Below, one piece after another: positions 1 to 12,546 of a DNA stretch of 64,000 nt. The notes beneath the pieces were generated by a model that was not told the DNA's origin, made no database searches, and saw nothing but the letters and a program-made list of their open reading frames with translations. How positions within the stretch are numbered: the stretch's first letter is position 1; each line of letters opens with the position of its first letter. The position numbers were made by a program, and so were the translations under genes. The DNA is from Ixodes scapularis (lineage: Eukaryota; Arthropoda; Arachnida; Ixodida; Ixodidae). The stretch lies in the NCBI RefSeq assembly GCF_016920785.2, contig NW_024609835.1, positions 21,729,108 to 21,793,107 on the forward strand, given 5' to 3'.

Positions 1-876
1 GTGGTGCCACGCCGTGTCAAAGCTCAAAGTTAAACCTGCGTTTCTGGCACCGGCCGCACCACGTGACCACATTTTCCCCTGCATCGCACGTGAAGGCCTT
101 TCGACGCTTTCGGTCAGCGCAAAGATCGTGCCCACTGTCTTCGCTGTGGTGCAAGAAGTTACGAGAGGGAAGAAACATCGAAACCCAAGCGTTTCAGGCT
201 CCGGGTCGGGCCGCTGGGAAACTCTGGATCAGAGGCGACGTGCGTGCGGACGGCCCGGCGGCGAGCGATATCGTTTCCAAAGGCTCCGAGGACGCCACCG
301 CGCTTCGCCTCGACAAACCTTGCCATCCGCGCCCGGATCCCGAGGCCGATTGGATCCGACGCAGCCAGGAATGGCACCGAGGTGGGAGCTGCTCGTTCTG
401 CGCTACACCATGCAGTTCTCGGAGCTCTCGGCGTCGTTCGTGCTTGCGGCGAAGCCTCTAGAGACTCCCTGGGGCGCGCAATTCGTATTTCGCAAGGATC
501 GGACAGGGGCCGCCCTCACTGAGCAGCTCAGCTATTTTTAGTTCACTTATGATGGCAATAAAAGCTCGCTTTTTTGTCCAGGAGAAAACTGGGGCCGACA
601 CGGGACCGCTATCCGCCGCCAAGGTTGGCCGCCGCCATGTTCTCAGCTTTTCACTCGCTCCTGCCAGCGAGCGCCTTCCAACAATCCTCCCCGTTCCAAA
701 CTGCGATGCGACCTCCGTTTACATGGGTTGAATGAATGCGTATTCGCCATCTCGATCCACGTCTGTCTAGCGACTTGAATACGATGCGCCTCCCTAACGC
801 ATTATGCCGTGTACATGACCGCATTGAATGCGACAACGGGATTCCAAGCGACTAAGTTGCATTTATGTAAACGCGG
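1..876. other. GC-rich segment without a recognisable gene
   Basis: The first 540 bases are GC-rich and give overlapping open frames on both strands, the longest about 175 codons from a GTG. None shows a family motif, repeat structure or signal peptide I recognise. An AATAAA at about 556-561 sits in a more AT-rich stretch. High GC alone keeps frames open here, so I do not call a gene. A decayed LTR or an exon-rich CpG segment are both possible. Confidence 0.4.
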
Positions 877-1478
877 CTAATTAAAGTTCTGCTGGAGCGC
901 TTGCTGGACTTCCCTTCGAACAATCTCGGCGATCGAGAGCGAATCTAGACGTTCGGTGGCAGGTAGCGGCTTCTTCAGGTCTGCACGGAAGGTAAACCGA
1001 ATGATTTCGCGGATCCCCGAGATATTGGGGCTGATTGGGCAGCTGGACGGCGTGGGTGCAGCGACACTAGGAAGTCGATGGTAGTGGGCGGCTCGTGCTT
1101 CCAGGCCTTGTCCTATGTTGGTCGCCTCCGTCACAAACCTTTCGACAATGACAGGTGGACATCGCACACGGCCTTGGAAGATGCTCGCCTTGACACCGAG
1201 AATCAGGATTCTCAGCTTCTTAGCTTCGGCTGCTTGAGGATCGACGCGGCTGCTGAGACGAAGAATATCTTCGACAAAGTTAAGGACGCTCTCGTTAAGG
1301 CGTTGAATCCTCGCTTGATGAAGCTCTTCGGCACGTTCTCTTCGCTGTTGGTCGGTGAACGTACCTCGGAGCTCAGCCTTCAGTTGGTCCTAGGAGGTGA
1401 TCGACACTCTATGGTTCTCAAATCAGTTCCGTGCTGTGGCCTCCAAAGCGAAGTAAACGTTCTAAAGGCACTGCTCTG
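877..1478 (-). pseudogene. gag: Ty3/gypsy gag fragment, decayed
   Basis: Read on the minus strand from about 1478, this segment translates as a retrotransposon Gag capsid: alternating hydrophobic helices, a run reading DQLKAELRGTF, then NESVLNFVEDILRLSSRVDP and a downstream VTEATNI stretch. That pattern (an ARIQ..NE.V..FVED..RL..RVDP core) is typical of Ty3-type Gag in arachnids, as I recall the family. Two in-frame stops lie near the 5' end, each where a Trp codon would fit, so it is broken. The frame ends in a stop at 877. No protease, zinc knuckle or LTR is recognisable beside it, so it is an orphan fragment. Confidence 0.65.
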
Positions 1479-1708
1479 GTGACTAGGTACTCCTTTATTT
1501 TAACAATTTTCACAGCAAGCCCATCGTCTGGACAGACATTACAGACCACTTCAAAAACCTTGAGACATATATTCTGAAACCCTATAAACAAGTAATGACA
1601 TATTATTTCATTTACTTTATTTTCAGGCATCATAGCTTATTGGCGATGCCATCGGTGCTGGAATTGAGATGCTCTAAACCGGATTAGAGTTGTGATGTAG
1701 GCGAGTTG

Positions 1709-2805
1709 GTTTATCGTAATCGGAAATAAACAGCGCAAAAAAATACAGACAAGGACAAAGGAAAGATGTGAACGACACAAGCGCTGGACTCACAGCTAAA
1801 CATTTTTTGAAAGTAGCACCAACGAAGTAAACCTCACTATCGCGTCAGCATGTGTCAAGATAAGCGTTTTCTTCTCTTTTTTTTTTTTTGTCTTTGTCAA
1901 AATATTTATGTTTGGTTGACGCATGCATCTTTCCCCTCTTTTGTTTTGTATACGCTTCCAGTATTTATTTGGTAGTTTTATTTTTGCATCTCCCGATGAT
2001 GGTGACGTTGAATTTGGGCTGGCATTTACAATCAGCACACTGCAGAGGCAAGTGACCCCCAGCGGTCGGCCGGAGTGACCCGTCATGATCACGGGCTCTC
2101 TCATTAATACTTCGGCCAAACTGGCCGATGTATAAATTACACTCTTCCGTAGCTTAGTGTGATTTTGTACACCACAGCAACCACAGAATCACACAAAAGG
2201 GTAACCGGGTGTTTTGACGTTAGCATTGTGTTTTCGGCACCCCGAAACGTGGCGCAGCCCTGTCATATAATAGCGGAAGAGGCTGGCGACAAGAGCCAAT
2301 GTGCCGTAAAACACAAGAGCAAGCATGTTGATGGTGTGGTTTGTGTGGTAAGGTAAAATCACACTAAGCTGAGGAAGAGTGTACATCTGCGAAACTGGCC
2401 GATGTATTAATGACAGAGCCCGTGAGCATGACGGGTCACTCCGGTCGACCGCTGGGGGTCACATGCCTCTGCAGTGTGCTGATTGTAAATGCCAGCCCAA
2501 ATTCAACATCAACATCAACAGGAGGTGCACAAGTAAAACCACCAGATAATTATTGGAAGCGTATGCAATAACGAAAGAGGGACAGGATTCATCTGTCAAT
2601 CAAATTTCGGTTTTTCTGAAGAAAAAAAAAAAGAATTTGCTTATTTTGAGAAGTGCTGGAGCGATAGTGCAGTCTACTTCGTTGGTGTTTTTTCTTGTTT
2701 TCAATAAATGTTTAGTTGTGAGTGATGGGCTTGTGTCGTTCGCATCTTCCCTTTTTCCTTGTCTGTATTTTTTAGCGCTGTTTATTTCAGATAACTCAAA
2801 CCCGA
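1709..2805. mobile_element. Head-to-head pair of Penelope-like element 3' ends
   Basis: Two arms of about 455-460 bp (1709-2170 and 2351-2805) are inverted copies of each other, separated by about 180 bp. Reading outward, each arm carries the end of a PLE frame (right arm about 2425-2620, with CADCKCQPKF, a KTTR..LLEAYAI run and a SVNQISVFL tail) followed by a 3' untranslated end that finishes with CTTGTCTGTATTTTTT and GCGCTGTTTATTTC. Both copies are truncated and have stops. PLE insertions often occur as partial inverted or tandem copies, which fits this layout. The arms have diverged by small indels, so this is not a recent assembly fold. Confidence 0.65.
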
Positions 2806-3189
2806 TATGTTTTGAGATCAATACTTGCCTGACTCGACTAGATTGAAGACTTTCTCTGTACATATTACCTTCATAGCCCTGCGGGGTTCACCATAGTTCA
2901 TACCGAAAGAATAAAAGCACTGAAATGACGATGAGTGTACAGCGTCATTATGACCGACTGCTCCAAGCCGGGTAACAAGCAGACCTCCTCCGTACTACCC
3001 TTCGTTGTCTCATCGCAGCCCCCAACCGTCCTTCATCTAACAACAAAGGACACAGACAGACACGCCCGGCCTGCATTCCATACGCGCATAACGCCGCCCA
3101 CCGCCTGAAGAGTACCGTACCTCAAATCGCCACGTAGGTGGTCTTCACATGCACATTGAAGTTAAAACAAATGTACCAAAGGGTGAATA

Positions 3190-3519
3190 ACTAAAGTCGT
3201 CCACCAGAATGCACCATCAAGCACTCCAGCAAATATGCTAAATGCCAAGAAAATTCAATTTATTCTACTCCTCTGGGTTGTGGCAGCCAATACATCGGCC
3301 AGACAGGACGACGCCTAAACGTTCGCCTTAGGAAACAGTTTCTAGGAGTCAACAAGGCGTTATCTGACTCTTACCATCCAATTGTTGAGCACGCCCGCAC
3401 CTGCCATGATTGTATTCTTTAGCTATGAAAACACTACGGTGCTTGGTTCACGCAAGGACAAGTATGGGCGAGAAATAATTGAAGCATTTAACATCAAGAA
3501 TATCACAGACATTGTTTGA
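3190..3519 (+). pseudogene. Penelope-like GIY-YIG endonuclease fragment
   Basis: The plus strand reads CTIKHSSKYAKC, then YSTPLGCGSQYIGQTGRR, then about 60 codons later SYENTTVLGSRKDKYGREI and EAFNIKN before a stop near 3517. The CGxxYIGQTGR segment is the GIY-YIG nuclease signature of Penelope-like retroelements, and the later motif is their usual C-terminal end. There is a frame change near 3420 and no reverse transcriptase upstream, so this is a 5'-truncated relic. Its wording differs from the PLE pair just to the left, so it is a different PLE family. Confidence 0.7.
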
Positions 3520-3529
3520 GAACCCTTAT

Positions 3530-4600
3530 TGTCGTTATCGACAGAAAAGCTGGAATTCCTAGCGCCAAAGTTACCATAAAAAAGCCTCCTTAAATTTTAT
3601 TATTTTTCCGGCAGTAAAATAGAGTTATCTTTATCTTTACCTTTTTATAGTATTTCCGTCTTCCTTCAATTCCTCTGTGACCATAGTGGTTTTCGTAGTG
3701 CGAGGGACATCATACAAATGTCGTTGCTCGTTGAAAGAACTATGAGCGTCTGTAACTCGTCCGTTTCAGTGCTTTCACTCTTTCAGTATGAACTATAGCT
3801 TTTCCAACGCGCACTGCCACTTGTGCTAAAATTTAGCAGCACGATATATGACGTGTCACCACGGTTTGAACATGTAGCACTGAACAGGGACTTTCGTTTG
3901 TCAATTTTGGCTCTTCTCCATACAATCTACAGGCGTGTTCTTTTTTTTTTTGGTCATTGTCGCAGAATACCTTTACTTCTTGCAGTCTGAATAGGTGTCT
4001 TATAAGCAACCTTTACCCTAGAACTTTTTTTTCACGCTTGCATACAAAAAAGCTTCATAAACGGTATTAAGTTCAATAGCATTTTAAAAGTAACAAAGTG
4101 CAGAGCGTTCATTTGTGCTCTTAAAGATACACGCTCTTTTCCATCAAAGTATTTCCCTGTGGGTTGCCGATACTGCCCCCTGCAGTGGCCGCGGCTGCCC
4201 GAAACTGCATGTTGACGATTCGCGCACTACAGAAAGAGGTGCAACGTGTTTTAGACAAAAAAAAAACAAAAAAAAAACTTATCTTTGACGAAAATATTTA
4301 TGCGAATGAGCAATTTATGTGGCGTGATGTTAAAATTAGATTTTACATGTTAATTAACTTCAGACATTTGTAAAAGTATAAACCCAAGGACGGCCAGCAC
4401 GACTCATGTTTAAACTTTTAACACCCCATATGCTGAAACTAGAGATCTCTCGTTTTGTCCATCCTAATGTTTATTCTTCTAGTAACGTGTAATTTCAAGT
4501 AACGTGCCTCCTTCTACTTCTACTGTATTTTAACGTGAAACATTTATAGGCTGGGTTTTCATGTTTTCAGGTGAAGTAAAGCCACAAAAAGCGTAACCAC
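3530..4600. other. AT-rich region, no gene seen
   Basis: After the PLE 3' end (about 3600) this stretch contains homopolymer runs of T and A and only short frames. I see no coding motif, RNA gene or clear repeat boundary. Confidence 0.5.
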
Positions 4601-4611
4601 GAATTTCCCTG

Positions 4612-4703
4612 CTGATTTTAGCGGGGAAAATGACTTCGCATGGCCCGATGTCACATGACCTGCACACAAATTCAGTTTTCCCGCTAAATTTAGCGGGATA
4701 ATT
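4612..4703. repeat. Two palindromic TTTAGCGGG units
   Basis: One unit reads GATTTTAGCGGGGAAAA and the other, 60 bp on, contains the palindrome CCCGCTAAATTTAGCGGG. The same palindrome is the monomer of the tandem array at 28595-28925, so this is an isolated pair of that satellite. Confidence 0.6.
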
Positions 4704-4869
4704 GACACTTGACTGGCCGCAATCTGTTCTTCTCCGTGCTCTGTGGACACAGGCCGCCCTGACGAGGAAAGTCAACCAGTTAATAAGTGAATGAGTCAAC
4801 GGGTGGAGACGAGTCAGTGGAATGTACAGAAGTGAGTGGCGTCAATGGGGTGGAGAGAACTGGATACAC

Positions 4870-6070
4870 CTGGGCCCGTTTGCACGAAGCGCTAACCGCG
4901 GCTAAAGTTAGCCGCAGTACCTAGGAGAGGGATTTTAAAATCACGTGACTGGCTCGGTTGGGATGCGGGGAAACATGGCGGCGCCCCGTTGAGTGAGCGC
5001 CGCTCGCTTTAAAACTATGTGGTTGTAGCTGCAATATCGGGCGCGTTAGTCAGCAACGATTGGTGCAGGAGGCTTTTGTTTTGCCTTACCTCACTTAAAT
5101 CGCAAAGCACGAGCAATGGCCTCGCCGCATTTTTTAGAGTCTTTCGATTCTGGCCATTCCTAAGCCTAAATGAACGCGATAATTTTCGGCACGGCAACGT
5201 CTTTGGAAAGCGAATTGCCTTGACTCAATCGGCCAGGTATTGATAGCACACGTAAGCAGACAGCGTCCCAATAGACCTTTTTCTAAAATACGCCAGGGTC
5301 GAGGAGAACGCTGGAAGTGTAATTCTACGGTCCGCGCGCGCTGGCCTTCCTTTTATAAAGGATTCGATGTAAATAATCGTAATAAGGCTTTGACGAACGC
5401 GCCTGCGAGCCAAAATTTGTTTTAATTTTCGGCTTTAGAACAATTACTACTGCAGACGCCAGCACGTGCAACGCGTGTAACTACACTCGTAGCATGCACC
5501 TCGGTGCTTGGGAAATTTAGAAAAAGTCTACTGGGACGCTGTTTACTTTTTTGTGCTATCAATGCCCGGCCGATTGAGTCAAGGCAATCCGCTTTCCAAA
5601 GACGTTGCCATGCCGACAATTATCGCGTTCATTTAGGCTTAGGAATGGTCAGAATTGAAAGACTATCTAACAAATGCGGCGAGGTCATTCCTCAAGCTTT
5701 GCGATTTAAGTGAGGTAAGCCAAAGCGAAAGTCTCCTGCACCATTCGTTGCTGACTAACGCGCCCGATATCTCAGCTACGACATGATAGAGAGTTTCAAC
5801 CGACCGTTTTTTCGCCCCGATAATGACACCCGATAACGATACGATGCATGCCCAAGGCCGCCAGAGGAGAGAGAAGGTATCGTTATCGGGGCGAAAAAAA
5901 ACAATCTGCTAAAACTCTCAATTAGTTCCAAAGCGAGCGGCGCTCACTCATCGGGGCACCGCCATGTTTCCCCGCATCCCTACCGAGCCATCCACGTGAT
6001 TTTAAAATCCCTCTCCTAGGTACTGCGGCTAACTTTAGCCGCGGTTATCGGTTCGAGCAAACGGAGGCAC
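4870..6070. mobile_element. 1.2-kb foldback element
   Basis: The left arm (about 4870-5290) and right arm (about 5515-6070) are inverted copies. Matching landmarks are CGCGGCTAAAGTTAGCCG, the run AGGAGAGGGATTTTAAAATC, GGGGAAACATGGCGG and TATCGGGCGCGTTAGTCAGC. The arms are separated by a loop of about 220 bp and the outer ends read GGGCCCGTTTGC and the complement of GAGCAAACGGAGGC. The right arm is longer only because it holds the MITE at 5787-5924. No transposase is encoded. Family placement is uncertain; I could not fix a target duplication. Confidence 0.75.
5787..5924. mobile_element. TA-flanked MITE nested in the foldback arm
   Basis: The element is bounded by TA on both sides, with terminal inverted repeats of about 35-40 bp (left GAGAGTTTCAACCGACCG, right ending CTAAAACTCTCAAT) and internal GTTTTTTCGCCCCGATAA matched by its complement at the other end. 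The sister arm of the foldback lacks it at the equivalent point, which proves insertion. TA duplication and size suggest a Tc1/mariner-type MITE. Confidence 0.75.
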
Positions 6071-8365
6071 AGCTCGAGAAGAAATGCTTGGAGGTTCCAA
6101 GCGCTAAACCACGAATGTTTCATGTAGCAACACAATTGCAGGGCAATTAGCGAGACATTTTTTTCTTCAACGAATTATATTGCTTGTGCTTGCAGCCCGT
6201 TTACTTAAGAAGTAGACGCTAACCATACAAGATATGGGCCACCATCAATAAGCGTGAGCAAATATTCTACCGCTGTCCTTGTTATGTTACCCTACTCCTC
6301 CAATAAACTTACAACTTCCTGGAGTGGGGCAGTCTTGTACAAAGTATTGCTGCAGCAAATAGGAGAGAGTAACTTTGGTATCCTCGGATATCTGTTCTTC
6401 AGCCCAGAATCTCCTGTGATAAAAGTGGATGGTCAATCCACGTAGATTTCAAAGCTGCGGCAAAATGACCACAGGGAGTGCCAAGTCACTTGTGATTCTG
6501 GAGCCGTGCTACCTATGGACGGCTATAAATAGGACTTACATCAATCGATGTTGCAGTCTGAGGTCACCAGGTCACCAAATTGCGGTTACCTACTTACAAC
6601 ACTGACACGTGCGCTCCAGTTTCGCTTTCAGGAAACGCATCAAACTAGATTTGAAGCGAGTCTCAGTAGAGATGGCAATATCCGTATTTAATTATTTGTT
6701 TATCTAACTCCGTAAAAACATCAATGCTACGCGAAAAGTGTCCAATCACTTTGAACTGCACAATCGTGCAACGCGAAGAGGTTTAAAACAAAGTTGACCT
6801 AAATTACTTGATGTTAGCCTGCAAGGTGTCGAGGTTGGAAAATCACGGTTACCTATTTGTCACATTGACACGTGCGACCCACTTTTGCTTCCAGGAAATG
6901 CATCCTGTACAAAATAAAGCTGAAGCCGCTGTATGTGCTGCTGGCAATGTCCGCCCAAATTGTTTTAACTTACTTTAAGTTTCAGTATCCATACTACTCC
7001 CGACATTCTAAGAAATGGCCCATACTATTATTAGCATTTGACTTGACCAAAAGAGTTTGGGCCTAAAATCGAACTCTGCGCTGTTGCTGCACGAACAATG
7101 TGCATGTCAGCGTAAAATCGTGAAAATACTTTTTTGGTTAAAATGTTTTTTGTTTTTTTTTACCGTGGAACTCATTATTGATGGTATCAAAAATTGGTTT
7201 AACGAGTGCCGTGTAAAAAACGCAAATACACACGCAATGCCTTTTTTCAATTTTTTAATTTTTTTTAGCGTGACGTACGTTCTTGCTTTTTAATGTTAAT
7301 CTCTCTTTCTAATGAACCGAAATTAGCTAGATTGTGTGCTAAGATTTAAAGAGTCTAATTAAAAATCAATTGTTTTCTCTTCGGTGCTACATTCCACACG
7401 AAGAAGGAGCCTGCACAGTATAATACCGCCCGGTCTACTACGAGCAAAAATCGCGTATTTGAAGCTCAGTCGAAGTGTAGGGCGAACAATATCACGCCTC
7501 TTTGACAATAATAATAGGGCCAGAAAACTCGACAGTTATTTTATTAAAAGAAGGTGGTGCGTTTATTGCTAGAAAAAATATTTGGAATAAACGGAGTGTG
7601 TGAGAGATACAAAAAAATGTAAAAAATATGAAATAAAAATTGCCGGAGCCTGGATATACATATAAATTGAAGGGCTCAAGTATCACGTAGTCCGCATTTG
7701 CATCCGACCTACGGCGAAAGGTTCAACTTGGTTGAAATCATCCCACACCCGTCAGGGCAAACCATAGGCAGAAGCTGATCGGCGTTGACGCAGCTTTCCA
7801 CCCTGTCATATATCTTGTACACCTGGCCTTGGCCTCGTTTGCCTGCATATAAAAAAGCGCATATTAAGAATATAAAATACGTATATGATCGGTATATACA
7901 CTTTGTCATATCGTCTAAGACGCCATTTTTCCGATGCATTGGATCCACCCTTAAAACGTTCGAGGGTTTTTCGCTGCGAATTAATAAAGAGCACTTTGTA
8001 CCGCGGTGAGACTACCGAAAGGTTGCCCCAATGGTGAAGGCAGGATGAGGAAATTTTAACCCAGTACATTACCGAAAGCAAAAGATTAGAATGACTTGTT
8101 CAGGTCTTAATTTAGAGGCACCGTCCTTCGTTGGAGACATACGTTAACACAAGCGACTTGAAGTGAAGTACGCATAGACCAACTGAACTCTTTGACGTCA
8201 CGCCACTACGATGGCGCTGCTGCCGGCACTGCGCATGCGCAGATGCTTCGCCTCGGGCGAATCTGTTTTCTGTGGGCGCGCAGTGCCCACACCCGGCGTG
8301 GGCAAACTCGGGCTCCTTTGTAAAGAGTGTGTTGGACGATAGGTGTCGCGGGCTCCTAGTCCCGT
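6071..8365. other. AT-rich region with an internal duplication, no gene seen
   Basis: Only short frames occur. Two related segments of about 140 bp (about 6545-6690 and 6825-6960) share GGTTACCTA, TTGACACGTGCG-like and CAGGAAA.GCATC blocks in direct orientation, about 275 bp apart. No coding motif is recognised. Confidence 0.5.
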
Positions 8366-8682
8366 GTAGAGTTCCTGTATAGGTTCCCTACGGGAGCCAG
8401 AGTTGCGCGTCTGTTTTCCACGTGCCGCCGCGCCGCGATTCGCCGAGATCAGATCACGTGGGGAGCAGACTCAAATGTCGTGCAGGAAAGTAGACATGGC
8501 GCGCGTTCCGGCGTATGTTCCCTTGCTTTTGAGCGCGCCGCGCCTGGAACGTGCGGCGCCGCTAGTGGCCGAATCCAGTCGCGTGAGCAGTAGGCTCAAC
8601 ATGCCGTGCAGGAAAGACGGCCCTACGGGGATGAACATGCAACTCTGGCTCCCGTAGGGAGCCTATGCAGGAACTCCAGTCC
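8366..8682. mobile_element. Small foldback/MITE
   Basis: Inverted terminal repeats of about 40 bp: the left contains GGTTCCCTACGGGAGCCAG and the right CTGGCTCCCGTAGGGAGCC. The left copy runs from about 8366 and the right ends near 8682. The inside is GC-rich and has two copies of ATGCCGTGCAGGAAAG/ATGTCGTGCAGGAAAG. It encodes no transposase. I could not settle a target duplication. Confidence 0.65.
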
Positions 8683-8689
8683 AGCGCCT

Positions 8690-9599
8690 CTGCGCCTCTG
8701 CGCGATAATCCCAGACGCGTTGCACCAGTAGCTTGCGTCATCTATTACACTTTGTTCCACCACTTGTCGGAGCGCCATCGATGCTATGATTCAATTAGGC
8801 CGATGAAGCATTGCCGGAAGCACAATGTCATACTGTTCGTTATCTTTCTTGAGCGCGTGTTATCAAGGTGTCAACCAACTCGTCTCAGCGAATTTTATGT
8901 GATCTGACTCTTCTAGTATATGCACTGGTGTTCATGCGTTTTCTAGCCTTTATGTATTCGCGACTCCACCTACCAATTGGAATGAATGAATGATTGGAAC
9001 TTTATTTCGGCGAGAGCTACCAGGGCCAAAATGCGCGAAGTGCATAAACTATTGCGGAAATAAGGATTGAGAAAACAGAGCTGTAGAAGATGTTTATTTA
9101 ATAAGACTATGACCATGAGTCATGCATAACATATGCCCATGAGTTCTGGGTATAAATAAAAATTAGTATGACTATGGATTTTAAAATCAAACTGACCATA
9201 AGATGCTACACTCTAGGCTATTTACAATGGGAGACACATATTTTACAAATAAAAGTTAGAACCGATCTATATAGACAGTTAATTTAAGAAATTCTAAAAC
9301 AGGCCTAAATGGGACCAGAGGTTGATCCTTGAACGCGATCTTTTATCTGCTGAAATTTTCTGGATTGCATGCTTCATGTTAGAATGTTGATGAAGCGGTC
9401 TCTGTCTTACGATACATCACAGGCGAAAGAAACGTTTTATTATTCGGTGTATATTTTTCTTCTTCACTCGTTTATGGCAGACGCTCCATTCTATTAATGT
9501 AATCGATGCTTTATATTTACATGCCTTATTTCGTTTTATTTTTGGGGCGTGTTTTTCGCATGATGTTATTTATTGTTCATGGTTTGTACTGCTAAACTC
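8690..9599. other. No gene seen
   Basis: AT-rich sequence with short frames. A GAATGAATGAATGATTGG run near 8980 precedes TTTATTTCGGCGAG, which resembles the tail of some element, but I cannot assign it. Confidence 0.4.
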
Positions 9600-9632
9600 C
9601 AGGAGGGGGGAGGATAAAAATGGATGGAAAGG

Positions 9633-9914
9633 TTAAACTGAAGATGGGTGTCTACAAATATCTGGAAAACACACCCGTCGTTGTTGATAAAGGTGCCTGC
9701 AGGGCATCACAACGTGTAATACAGTCATTACTTTGCCATAATGCTCACACTCAGGAGCATCTTCACCATAAATTAAATACACATGTGTCAAGCGCGAATG
9801 GCCCATCCTCAATCGGGATGTGAAAACTTCATGAAAACGGTTCCTATGATGGGAACTTTCCCACGCCCCTAAACAAGATTTGAGAGCTTGTGGTTTATTG
9901 CCTATTTCCATCAC
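9633..9914 (-). pseudogene. LINE ORF2 C-terminal domain, relic
   Basis: This 93-codon stretch contains WESSHHRNRFHEVFTSRLR, MGHSRLTH and GKVMTVLHV. It aligns in order with the C-terminal zinc-finger-like end of the intact ORF2 (33.7-34.0 kb), which has WESSFHKDRHVEVLLCRLR, IGHTRLTH and GKAMTVLHI. The Cys and His positions that form a putative CCHC end motif are partly lost (H-Y instead of C-x2-C). The frame is the remnant of the last part of a replication polyprotein that is no longer expressed. Confidence 0.8.
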
Positions 9915-12546
9915 CCAATCTGACTGCCTAAGCTTATTAATTGCTCTGTTTAAAGCTGGTTTAAAATCTTCATACCGCAGTCTAAGGTTTTCTTTTTAAT
10001 GGTATCATTGAGAAAGGCGGCTAGCGTATCTGCCCCTTCATTACCGATAGTACGTACATGGCTTGGTACCCAGGAAAGTTTATTATCAAGTCCGAGTAGG
10101 CAACATGGTGCATTTGTACACGCGCTTCTTGTGTACGCCGGTTCATTGTGTCAGTAAGAGAGCAAGCCGGGGGGGGGGGGGGGTGCGCTGTGAGCATCAA
10201 CACACTAAATAGTATTATCACATGACTCTTTAAGATATGTTCAGGGGCCATAATATATCATAAAGCTCAAGAGTAAAACTACTTGCAATGCTATCGATAT
10301 TGAACTGCGCTTAAAAACTGCAGAACCTAGGTAAGGCTAGGTTTTGGCACCATCCGTATATAATTGTAGGTCTTCCTGTTATTTTTACAGCAATGCTCTA
10401 AACTCCTGCTGATTTCGAAGAGGATTGACTGATTTTTTATAAAAATTTGCCAGTGACCAGTCACATCAAAAGTTTACTGCACTCCATCGAGGAATGCTCT
10501 CGACCCTTGTAATCAAGTTATTTTCAGGGACTGTAAGCTGCAGAGATGTTCAATTACCATGAAGCCGAAAACTTGATTGTCGCACAAACCTCGGCTTGTT
10601 TTCAAAAAAAGTGTAAGAAACAAGATGTCTCTACACAGCTAAAGGCGGGATATGCTAGGCCAGATTTAACTTTGAATCCAAAACACGGCTAAAGTATTGT
10701 CTCCTTTTTTCTAAAAAAAAAATTGATGAGTATCTGCGTACAAGCTTATTAGAAGCGACATCCGAAAAACTCTTGTAAGCAGTCGAAAGCCAAGATGATG
10801 GACATTATCTAACATTTTCAAGACCTATTCCCATGCTGATTCGTACACAATTGCACCATAGTCCAGACCGGAATGAACCCGGGCAATGTACAAACAGATA
10901 AACAGCGCCTGTCAGATCTTCAAGGCATGTGAGAAGCTACATTGAGGATATTAGATGATTGCAGGCACTTCTGCTTCAGTTCCTTGACGTAAGCCAAAAG
11001 GTAAGTTTCTTGTCAAAAACCACCCCTAAAACATGTGATCTTGCTTTACAGGTACAGAAGTACTACTGAGTTGTAAACTGTGCTCAGCTGACGGAGCACG
11101 ACGTAGTGAAAAGGGCACGCAAACTGCATTTTCAGGAAAATATTAAACCCACTTTCATCACCCCATATACTCGAGTCATTTATCGAGACATGTAGCTCTC
11201 GCTCGCAACCTTAGAGGTTGCAAGAAAAAAGGAAATCTGCATATCGTCGACATAGGTACAACCGATAGGAGACAGATGGCGGTATTACTGCAGCCAGGCC
11301 GTTATTCTTTCTTGCAAACAGAGAAACACTTAATGCACCTCCTTAAGCAGCCCCACATTCTTAGAGAAAAACATCGGAGTGTGTGGAGCCGAACCTAACC
11401 TGATAAGTTCGGTTAGTAAGAAACTTATTTGCCACGAAACATTCGGCCACGGATGCCGTACGTATGCAAGTCCTCAGGAATCCGATACCGCCAAATAGTT
11501 TCTTAAGCCTTTTCTAGGTCGATGAATACCACCACAGAGTGCAGTCGATATACAAAAGCTTCACGTATGGAAGGTTTTCGACGAACAAGATTATCCAAAG
11601 TTAAACGATTCATTCTAAATCGACACTGATTGGTATCTAAAACTTTTCCGCCTCTAAAAAGTATACTGGACGCCTATTTATCAGCCTCCGGTAAGTTTTC
11701 CCGAGACAACTGGTCATCGCAATGGGACGATAACTCATAGGCAGTGAAAAGACTTTACCGGGTTTCACGAAGGGAATTATATGCGCCTATTTCCAGCACT
11801 GAGGAAAAACAGAAGCTCCCCACGAATGGTCAAAAAGTCAACAGATGACCCAGCGATTCCTGGGACAGGTGCCCGCAACATGTCATAGTATATTATTTCA
11901 GGTACGGGCGCAACACCTTCTTTGTTGCAAGGGCCACCTCAAGTTCACACAATGTGAAGGGCTGGTTATATTCTAGAGCATTCGATCCAGATATAGAAAT
12001 CGGCTGCTTTTCTGCTATAGCCCTCAATTTTTTTTTCCCGAAACAGTGTAATTAGAAGAATTATAAACTTATTGAAACTATTCTGCAAGAAACTTAGCCT
12101 GACCCTTCAATGTTGGCACAGGTGAAGAAAAAAGAGGTGTCTTAAAATGAAGATACTTGCCCCGAATCTTTCTTACTCGGTCCCACACCACTTTTGAAGT
12201 AACAAAACTGTTCACATTGGAAACGTAATTTACCTACGAGCTCCTTCTGGCCTGCTTCCTTGTCCAATATGCCTTTGCTTTACTTTTATTTTAGCTCTAT
12301 CTTGTTCCTGACAGTTAGGTAGTGGTAAAAAGTGCTCCAGGACTTGTTCTGAGACCTAAGTATGGAAATACAGTCCTTAGTCTAGCAAGGCTTGCACCAC
12401 TTCGGAGGGAGAGAGAGAGGGGGGGGGGATTTATTATTCACACCATCCGCTTCGCAAGATGCATCCAGATGCTTGTGGAACGGAAATATATGCTGAGTTT
12501 ATGATTCGGTCAGTAATGTAAAAGGTAGCATTCGCAGGGGTTATAG

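Noticed and set aside
14..541. Long open frames on both strands at the window start
   Set aside because: High GC keeps several frames open at once; no domain, ATG context or splice support.
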